Positions 58,334 through 64,000 of a stretch of 64,000 bases of DNA are shown piece by piece. Source of the DNA: Actinomycetospora chiangmaiensis DSM 45062 (GTDB lineage Bacteria; Actinomycetota; Actinomycetes; Mycobacteriales; Pseudonocardiaceae). The position numbers were made by a program, and so were the translations under genes. Under the pieces are notes generated by a model. It did not search any database. It was not told the DNA's origin and saw only the letters and a program-made list of their open reading frames with translations. The stretch covers positions 374,105-438,104 of the forward strand of contig NZ_KB903244.1 of the NCBI RefSeq assembly GCF_000379625.1. The letters are read 5' to 3'. The number at the start of each line of letters is the position of its first letter. The first letter of the stretch is position 1.

Positions 58334-59167
58334 TCAGAACAGCACGGTGGCGAAGCTCGCGACCTGCTCGAACCCGACGCGCGCGTAGGCGGCCCGTGCC
58401 GGGGTGTTGAACGCGTTCACGTAGAGCGACGCGATCCGGCCGGCGCGGACGAGGTGGTCCACCACGGCCGCGGTGCCGGCCTGCCCGAGGCCACGGCCCC
58501 GCCAGTCGGGGTGCACCCACACGCCCTGGATCTGGCCGACGCGGGTCGAGAGGGCGCCGACCTCGGCCTTGAACACGACCTCGCCCTGCTCGAAGCGCAC
58601 GAACGCGCGCCCGGAGGCGATCAGCTCGGACACCCGGGCCCGGTAGCCGGCCCCGCCGTCGCCGACCCGCGGGTCGACCCCGACCTCCTCCAGGAACATG
58701 GCGATCGCCGCCGGGAGGTAGCGCTCCATGTCGTCGGGGCGGGCCTGGCGGACCTCGCGGTCGGGGATGATCGACGGGTTGGAGTCGGTGGCCATCAGTG
58801 GCTGGTCGGGCCGCACCTCGCGGGCCTCGCCCCAGTGCTCGGAGAGTTCCTCCCACAGCGGCAGGACGAGCTCGCGGCGCCCGACCAGCGACGAACAGGT
58901 CCGTCGGCCCCGCCGCGCGCGGTCGGCGAAGGCCCGGACCGCGGCCCGCTCCCCGCGCAGCGGCACGAGGTTCGCGCCGGAGAAGCACAGTCCGTCGAGC
59001 CGGCCGCCGACGCCCCAGAGTTCGCCGCCGAGGCGCCAGGGTTCGACACCGACGGTCTCGACCCGCGACGCGACCATGCAGGTCGCGACCGGGTCAGCGT
59101 CGAGCACACCGCGCACCCTCGACCGGTCACGGTCATCGAGGAGCCGCGCACCGGCAGTACGGAGCAC
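58334..59167 (-). CDS. DUF4081/GNAT acetyltransferase
   Basis: 277 aa from GTG 59167 (287 from ATG 59197). N-terminal DUF4081-like part (VLRTAGARLLDDRDRSRVRGVLDADPVATCMVASRVE), C-terminal GNAT domain with QIQGVWVHPDWRGRGLGQAGTAAVVDHLV and NAFNTPARAAYARVGFEQV. In mycobacteria a GNAT gene sits at the same place beside ispG and rip1. GTG 59167 has CACTCT 6 nt upstream, but ATG 59197 remains possible. Substrate unknown. Confidence 0.82.
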   Translation of the reverse strand: MLRTAGARLLDDRDRSRVRGVLDADPVATCMVASRVETVGVEPWRLGGELWGVGGRLDGLCFSGANLVPLRGERAAVRAFADRARRGRRTCSSLVGRRELVLPLWEELSEHWGEAREVRPDQPLMATDSNPSIIPDREVRQARPDDMERYLPAAIAMFLEEVGVDPRVGDGGAGYRARVSELIASGRAFVRFEQGEVVFKAEVGALSTRVGQIQGVWVHPDWRGRGLGQAGTAAVVDHLVRAGRIASLYVNAFNTPARAAYARVGFEQVASFATVLF

Positions 59168-59304
59168 CCAGCAAGAGTGCCACACCGCGGGCGCCATGAA
59201 CCGTGCACGGTGCGTACACCTCGCGCGGGTTGCTTCATCGCATCGTCATGATCGCCACAGGTGTCGGACATGATCCGAACAGCTGGATCGGGGACCCTGG
59301 GGCC

Positions 59305-59403
59305 ATGGCAGACGACACCACCCGAGACGACATCGACGCCGCGGCCCTCGAGGCCCTCGCGCGTCAGGGCAGCGTCGCGAACCCGCGCCGCACCCGTCGC
59401 TGA
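59305..59403 (+). CDS. possible 32-aa small protein
   Basis: MADDTTRDD..., acidic first half, basic end (NPRRTRR), no membrane segment. Supported only by a strong terminator 25 bp downstream and codon-like composition; the ribosome site is poor. Confidence 0.3.
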   Translation: MADDTTRDDIDAAALEALARQGSVANPRRTRR

Positions 59404-59427
59404 CTCCCCACCCGAACCGCTCCCCTC

Positions 59428-59455
59428 ACGCCCGCCGCAGCGTCGCGGCGGGCGT
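59428..59455. terminator. bidirectional terminator
   Basis: Perfect 11-bp stem ACGCCCGCCGC/GCGGCGGGCGT with a 6-nt loop, 10 bp beyond the S9 peptidase stop. Confidence 0.7.
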
Positions 59456-59464
59456 GTCGTGTCT

Positions 59465-61513
59465 CTAGACCAGTTCGGGCCGAGTCCACTCCCGCCCGAG
59501 CACGTGGTGGTCGAGGAACGCGAAGACCGTCGAGTACCAGACCTTCACGTCGCCGGGCTTGAGCACCCAGTGGTTCTCGTCGGGGAAGTACAGGAACTGC
59601 GACTCGACCCCGTGGCGCTGCAGGTCGTACCAGAGGCGCAGTCCCTCCCCGATCGGCACGCGGTAGTCCTTGTCACCGTGGATCACCAGCACCGGCGTGG
59701 TGATCGAGGCGGCGAACCGGTGCGGTGAGTGCTCGTCGTAGCGCTCGCGGTCCGTGATCGGGTCGCCCCACTGCCGGGTCCAGTGATACGAGCCGTCGGT
59801 GGTCCCGACGAAGCCGTCGAGGTGCCAGATCGATGCGTGCGTGACGATCGCGTCGAACCGGTCGGTGTGCCCGGCGACCCAGTTGGCCATGTAGCCGCCG
59901 AACGACCCGCCCATCGCGGCGGTGCGCGAGGCGTCGATCTCCGGGAGCGCCTCCGTCGCGTCGGTCAGCGCCATCAGGTCCGTGTAGGGCAGTCCGCCCC
60001 AGGCCCCGGAGGACACGTCTATGAACTCCTGCCCGTACCCGGTGGAGAGCCGCGGGTCTGGCAGCAGCACGGCGTATCCCCGTGCGGTCGCCGTCCACGG
60101 GTTCCACCGCCAGGTCCAGGCGTTCCACGAGTTGAACGGGCCGCCGTGGATCCACACGAGCAGCGGGTGCGGGCCGTCACCGGAGGGCAACGCCAGCCAG
60201 CCGCGCAGCGCGGCACCGTCCTCGCCGGTGGCCGTGACCTCCGTCAGCGTCCCGGGCAGCGCGTCGATCTCCGTCGCCCCGGGCAGCGTCGTCGGGTCCT
60301 GGTCGGTGCCGTACGGGTCCAGCCGCACCGGGGTCGGCGGCGCGTCCGGGGCCGACCGCAGGGCGTAGAGCGCCCCGCCCTCGGGGGTCGGGACGACGTC
60401 GGTGTACGCCCCGGACCGGGTCAGGCGGCTGATCTCGCCCGTCGTGACCGACACCCGGAACACCGGGCAGTGCCCCTGCTCGTCGGCGGTCACGTACACG
60501 GCGTCGCGATCGGCGGCACCCACCACCGACTGCAGCGTGAACCGGCCCTCTGCCAGAACGACGGTGGTCTCCCCGCCGTCGAGCGGGCGAGCCAGCAGCG
60601 TGTGGGCGGGCGCGCGGCCGGGCTCCGCGTGGCGCTCGCGGATCCAGAGCAGCCACCGGCCGTCGGGTGTGATCGTCGGCCGCTCGTGGTCCACGCCGGG
60701 CTCGTCCGCGACCACCTCGGCCTCCGACCCCCGCCGCACCTCCAGCCGCACCCGCACGGCCGCCGGGTCCTCGGGGTCGCGCACGTCGACCGCCACCGCG
60801 AGCGCCTGTCCGTCCGGGCTGATCGCGTGTTCCCGGAGCCGCTGCCCGGGCTCCAGGGGGTCGATCACGACGGCGGGCGGCGCGAGCCGGTCCGCGCCGA
60901 GCGGCTCGTGGACCCGGATCTGCGGACGTCCCGGCCCGAGGTCGTGGTCCCAGAAGCGCACCGGGTAGCGGGTGTGCAGCCGCGCCGAGACGCCCGCCTT
61001 CTTCCGGGCGGCCCGCAGGGCCCCCGCCGGGTCCTCGACGTCGCCCTCGGACTCGATCTCGCCCTCGGACTCGGTCTCGGCCTTCGGCGCCTCCCCGACC
61101 GGCACCGACGTCGCGACGACGACGTGCCCCGAGTCCCGCGCCACCTGGAAGGAGGCGACGCCGTCACCCGCCGTCAGGACCTGACGGGACTCCCCGCCGT
61201 GCCCGGGGAGGACCCACAGCGCGGCCGGTTCGTCCTCCGCGGGCTCCGACGACGGGTCCGGGCGGCCGGAGGTGAAGTACAGGTCGCCGTCGGGGGCGAA
61301 GGCCGCCGACGCCTCACCCTTCGACGAGCGGGTCAGCCGCCGGGCGGGCTCCTCGCCGCGCGGGTCCACCTCCCAGATCGAGGTGACGTACCGGGTGGCG
61401 TCCGGCGAGAGCTCGGCCGCGGTGGTGACCAGGCGTGCACCGTCCGGGGAGAGCGCGAGCCCGGCCTGACGGCGGGTGGCGACGAAGGCGTCGAGGTCGT
61501 CGAAGGTGCTCAT
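59465..61513 (-). CDS. S9 family prolyl oligopeptidase-like peptidase
   Basis: 682 aa. N-terminal beta-propeller with WD40-like PD40 repeats (ALSPDGARLV, AFAPDGDLYF, AISPDGQALA, TITPDGRWLLW), C-terminal alpha/beta hydrolase: nucleophile Ser in AAMGGSFGGYM, Asp in VIHGDKDYRVP, His in PDENHWV. Acyl-aminoacyl/dipeptidyl peptidase class, cytoplasmic. An acidic insert of ESEGEIESEGDVED type lies in the propeller at about residue 165. ATG 61513 follows GGGGGTG. Confidence 0.9.
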   Translation of the reverse strand: MSTFDDLDAFVATRRQAGLALSPDGARLVTTAAELSPDATRYVTSIWEVDPRGEEPARRLTRSSKGEASAAFAPDGDLYFTSGRPDPSSEPAEDEPAALWVLPGHGGESRQVLTAGDGVASFQVARDSGHVVVATSVPVGEAPKAETESEGEIESEGDVEDPAGALRAARKKAGVSARLHTRYPVRFWDHDLGPGRPQIRVHEPLGADRLAPPAVVIDPLEPGQRLREHAISPDGQALAVAVDVRDPEDPAAVRVRLEVRRGSEAEVVADEPGVDHERPTITPDGRWLLWIRERHAEPGRAPAHTLLARPLDGGETTVVLAEGRFTLQSVVGAADRDAVYVTADEQGHCPVFRVSVTTGEISRLTRSGAYTDVVPTPEGGALYALRSAPDAPPTPVRLDPYGTDQDPTTLPGATEIDALPGTLTEVTATGEDGAALRGWLALPSGDGPHPLLVWIHGGPFNSWNAWTWRWNPWTATARGYAVLLPDPRLSTGYGQEFIDVSSGAWGGLPYTDLMALTDATEALPEIDASRTAAMGGSFGGYMANWVAGHTDRFDAIVTHASIWHLDGFVGTTDGSYHWTRQWGDPITDRERYDEHSPHRFAASITTPVLVIHGDKDYRVPIGEGLRLWYDLQRHGVESQFLYFPDENHWVLKPGDVKVWYSTVFAFLDHHVLGREWTRPELV

Positions 61514-61601
61514 CACCCCCGATCCCACCACGGGGGTGCGCCGCGCGCCCGTGAGCACGAATCCGTGTCAGGGCACGGGAACTCACCGGCGCGGAGCGCA
61601 C

Positions 61602-62768
61602 CTACCCGACCGTGACCGTCGGCGCCCCGCCCGCCACGCCGCCCGCGAGCTCCTCGTCGGAGCCGGCCTCCTCGGCGAGGCGCATGGCCTCCTCGATGAG
61701 GGTCTCGACGATCTGCGCCTCGGGCACGGTCTTGATGACCTCGCCCTTGACGAAGATCTGGCCCTTGCCGTTGCCGCTGGCGACCCCGAGGTCGGCGTCG
61801 CGCGCCTCACCGGGCCCGTTGACGACGCAACCCATGACGGCCACGCGCAGCGGGACCTCCATGCCCTCGAGCCCGGCGGTGACCTCGTCGGCGAGCTTGT
61901 AGACGTCGACCTGCGCGCGGCCGCACGACGGGCAGGAGACGATCTCGAGCTTGCGCGGGCGCAGGTTCAGCGACTCCAGGATCGACAGGCCCACCCGGAC
62001 CTCCTCGATCGGCGGGGCCGAGAGCGAGACGCGGATGGTGTCGCCGATCCCGCGGGAGAGCAGCGCCCCGAAGGCGGTCGCGGACTTGATCGTGCCCTGG
62101 AACGTCGGCCCGGCCTCGGTGACGCCGAGGTGCAGCGGGTAGTCGCACTGCTCGGCGAGCAGCTCGTAGGCGCGCACCATCGTCACCGGGTCGTGGTGCT
62201 TGACCGAGATCTTGATGTCGTGGAAGTCGTGCTCGGCGAAGAGCGAGGCCTCCCACAGCGCGGACTCGACGAGCGCCTCGGGCGTCGCCTTGCCGTACTT
62301 GGCCATGATCGACGGCTCGAGCGACCCGGCGTTGACGCCGATGCGGATCGGCGTGCCCGCGTCCTTGGCGGCCTTCGCGATCTCGCCGACCTTGTCGTCG
62401 AAGCGCTTGATGTTGCCCGGGTTCACGCGGACGGCGGCGCAGCCGGCGTCGATCGCGGCGAACACGTACTTCGGCTGGAAGTGGATGTCGGCGATCACGG
62501 GGATGTTCGACTTCTTCGCGATCGCCGGCAGCGCGTCGGCGTCGTCGGCCGACGGGACGGCGACGCGCACGATGTCGCAGCCCGCCGCGGTGAGCTCCGC
62601 GATCTGCTGCAGGGTGGCGTTGACGTCGGAGGTCAACGTCGTGGTCATCGACTGCACCGACACCGGGTGGTCGCTCCCGACGCCGACGCCGCCGACGTCG
62701 AGCTGGCGGGTCTTGCGCCGCGGCGCGAGCACCGCAGGAGCCTCCGGCATGCCGAGGTCGATCGTCAT
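61602..62768 (-). CDS. ispG: 4-hydroxy-3-methylbut-2-enyl diphosphate synthase
   Basis: 388 aa, actinobacterial GcpE length. Converts MEcPP to HMBPP in the MEP isoprenoid pathway. 4Fe-4S ligands in SCPSCGR and [11 protein letters not shown]-terminal TIM barrel with [20 protein letters not shown] and [12 protein letters not shown] 62768 is selected over 62810: CATAGT ends 6 nt upstream and GGAGGC is too close to act as a ribosome site. Next to rip1 as in mycobacteria. Confidence 0.96.
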   Translation of the reverse strand: MTIDLGMPEAPAVLAPRRKTRQLDVGGVGVGSDHPVSVQSMTTTLTSDVNATLQQIAELTAAGCDIVRVAVPSADDADALPAIAKKSNIPVIADIHFQPKYVFAAIDAGCAAVRVNPGNIKRFDDKVGEIAKAAKDAGTPIRIGVNAGSLEPSIMAKYGKATPEALVESALWEASLFAEHDFHDIKISVKHHDPVTMVRAYELLAEQCDYPLHLGVTEAGPTFQGTIKSATAFGALLSRGIGDTIRVSLSAPPIEEVRVGLSILESLNLRPRKLEIVSCPSCGRAQVDVYKLADEVTAGLEGMEVPLRVAVMGCVVNGPGEARDADLGVASGNGKGQIFVKGEVIKTVPEAQIVETLIEEAMRLAEEAGSDEELAGGVAGGAPTVTVG

Positions 62769-62774
62769 GCCTCC

Positions 62775-62780
62775 ACTATG
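62775..62780 (-). promoter_or_regulatory. -10 element of ispG (leaderless)
   Basis: Minus-strand CATAGT ends 6 nt before ATG 62768; the first base departs from TAnnnT. Confidence 0.4.
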
Positions 62781-62796
62781 CCGAAGCCGTCCCGAC

Positions 62797-62828
62797 GATG
62801 CCGGGGTCACGGACGTGACTCCGGCATC
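62797..62828 (-). terminator. terminator after rip1
   Basis: 14-bp arms with one mismatch around GGAC, 7 bp after the rip1 stop and before the ispG promoter. Confidence 0.65.
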
Positions 62829-62835
62829 TGTTCAC

Positions 62836-64000
62836 CTACAGGTTGAGTTTGATCGGGTTGACGATGTCCGCCAGGATCACGAGCCCGCCGTAGAGCATGA
62901 TCACGATCGCGAAGCCGTAGGCGATCGGCATGAGCTTCGCCATGTCGACCGGCCCGGGGTCGGGACGGCCCCGCAGCCGGGCGATCCGCTTCTTCGCCGC
63001 CTCCCAGAGCGCCGGGAGGATGTGCCCGCCGTCGAGCGGCAGGATCGGCAGCAGGTTGAGCAGGAACAGCGACACGTTCACCGCGGCGAGCAGCTGCAGC
63101 ATGGTGGCGATCTCGGTCGCGACGGGGCTGTCGGAGGCGAGCACCTCACCGCCGAGCACCGACACCCCGACCACGCTGACCGGCCCGTTCGCGTCCCGCT
63201 GCTCGCCGAGGAACACCGCGCCGAACAGCGCAGGCACCTTCGTGGGCAGGGCGAGGATGCTGTTGACCGCCCGCACGCCCATGTCGCCGACGAAGCCGAC
63301 CACCTGCGTCGGGGTCTGCCGGGTGGTGGGCTGGATCGGGCTCAGGCCGAGGAACGAACCGGTGACGTACTTCGGCTCCCCCGAGCTGCGGGCGGAGTCG
63401 AGGTCGAGCAGCTGGGTCTGGATGAGCCGCGGGTAGAGCGTCAGCGTCTGCGACCCGCCGTCGGGAAGGGGTCGCTGGATGACGACGGGCACGGTGCCGC
63501 TGGCAGCGCGGATCGCCTGCTGCATGTCCTCCCACGAGTCGTAGGAGCGGCCGTCGAAGCTGACGATGCGGTCGCCGGCCTGGAAGCCGGCCTGCGCGGC
63601 CGGGGTCAGCGGCGCGCCCGGCGGGCAGTCGGTCGTCGTGGTCGCCTGCGAGGCGGGGACGACGCACTTGCTCACCGAGGAGACCACCGGCTGGGCCGTC
63701 GGGATGCCGAAGCCCATGAGCACGATGATGAACAGCACCGCCGCGAGGATCAGGTTCATGAACGGCCCGGCGAACATCACGACGATGCGCTGCCACGGCT
63801 TGCGGGTCCAGAACTGCCGGTCCTCGTCGCCGGGGCGGATGTCCTTCACCGAGTCGGCGCGGACGTCGTCGATCAGCCCCTGGAACGGCCCCGACCGGCG
63901 GCTGCGCCCGATCCGCTCGCCCGGCGCCGGCGGGATCATCCCGATCATGCGGATGTAGCCGCCGAGCGGGACCGCCTTGATCCCGAACGAGGTCTCGCCG
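62836..64000 (-). CDS. rip1: RIP1/RseP site-2 zinc metalloprotease, 5'-truncated by the window
   Basis: About 388 codons are visible; reading enters from beyond 64000 with ETSFGIKAVPLGGYIRM, so the N-terminal HExxH zinc motif lies outside. Present: first and later membrane segments (FAGPFMNLILAAVLFIIVLMGF), a PDZ domain (AGFQAGDRIVSFDGRSYDSWEDM), and the LLPILPLDGGH motif that supplies the third zinc ligand Asp. It cleaves anti-sigma factors within the membrane. Order rip1-ispG-GNAT-map equals mycobacteria. Homologous dxr would be expected just outside. Confidence 0.93.
   Translation of the reverse strand, partial: GETSFGIKAVPLGGYIRMIGMIPPAPGERIGRSRRSGPFQGLIDDVRADSVKDIRPGDEDRQFWTRKPWQRIVVMFAGPFMNLILAAVLFIIVLMGFGIPTAQPVVSSVSKCVVPASQATTTTDCPPGAPLTPAAQAGFQAGDRIVSFDGRSYDSWEDMQQAIRAASGTVPVVIQRPLPDGGSQTLTLYPRLIQTQLLDLDSARSSGEPKYVTGSFLGLSPIQPTTRQTPTQVVGFVGDMGVRAVNSILALPTKVPALFGAVFLGEQRDANGPVSVVGVSVLGGEVLASDSPVATEIATMLQLLAAVNVSLFLLNLLPILPLDGGHILPALWEAAKKRIARLRGRPDPGPVDMAKLMPIAYGFAIVIMLYGGLVILADIVNPIKLNL

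Overview
This 64 kb window is chromosomal DNA of a very GC-rich actinobacterium. A mycothione reductase, an F420-type (Ddn-like) nitroreductase, a DUF222/HNH (13E12-type) protein, a DUF574 methyltransferase and the block map / GNAT / ispG / rip1 (the Mycobacterium tuberculosis Rv2861c-Rv2869c neighbourhood) all point to Actinobacteria. The overall content fits Pseudonocardiaceae (Pseudonocardia or Actinomycetospora-like); that placement is inference. No rRNA, tRNA, CRISPR array, insertion sequence or prophage was recognised.

Layout. 0.2-3 kb: quinate/3-dehydroshikimate catabolism (aroE-type dehydrogenase coupled to a QuiC dehydratase). 3-11.6 kb: secreted trypsin-like protease, mycothione reductase, Asp-nucleophile hydrolase with a divergent TetR gene, CinA/PncC, and a TetR gene with three identical-type operators ahead of an F420 nitroreductase. 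11.6-17.2 kb: cobyric acid synthase, then an amide-utilisation locus (MarR, an AmiC-like binding protein without a signal peptide, formamidase, MetX-like hydrolase) with matching palindromes at both promoters. 17.2-18.9 kb: a DUF222-HNH gene with an SOS box across its start codon. 19-25.5 kb: thiolase/SDR operon facing a five-gene operon (two hydrolases, enoyl-CoA hydratase, MBL hydrolase, flavin reductase). 25.5-32 kb: sulfurtransferase, ketopantoate reductase, SDR, and a TetR gene between a thioesterase and a single-chain fatty-acid desaturase/ferredoxin reductase/2Fe-2S ferredoxin fusion. 32-40.3 kb: malate synthase G, a LysR regulator and a betaine-type catabolic operon (sarcosine-oxidase-like oxidase, Rieske oxygenase, aldehyde dehydrogenase) ending in a broken enolase-superfamily gene; the same palindrome lies at both ends of the LysR gene. 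40.3-43.6 kb: DUF4118 protein, flavin-binding protein, large secreted Ig-like repeat protein. 43.7-50 kb: TiaS-like protein, two lipoproteins with a molybdoenzyme-like fold, an S-component-like membrane protein, an aldehyde dehydrogenase and a two-gene molybdenum storage protein operon. 50-58 kb: RsbW-like kinase, GH13 enzyme, a LysR effector domain without a DNA-binding domain, a frameshifted PGPGW protein, UBP zinc finger, DUF574 methyltransferase, GNAT, a RibD with inverted domain order, and map. 58-64 kb: GNAT, S9 peptidase, ispG and the 3' part of rip1.

Two signals run across the window. At least fourteen genes lack a Shine-Dalgarno sequence and instead have a TAnnnT -10 hexamer 6-7 nt before ATG/GTG, so leaderless transcription appears routine here and helps decide start codons. 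Transcript ends often carry long GC hairpins, several built on the same TCCCGACGACGGGT core. A 50-bp intergenic repeat occurs twice, 39 kb apart and in opposite orientation.
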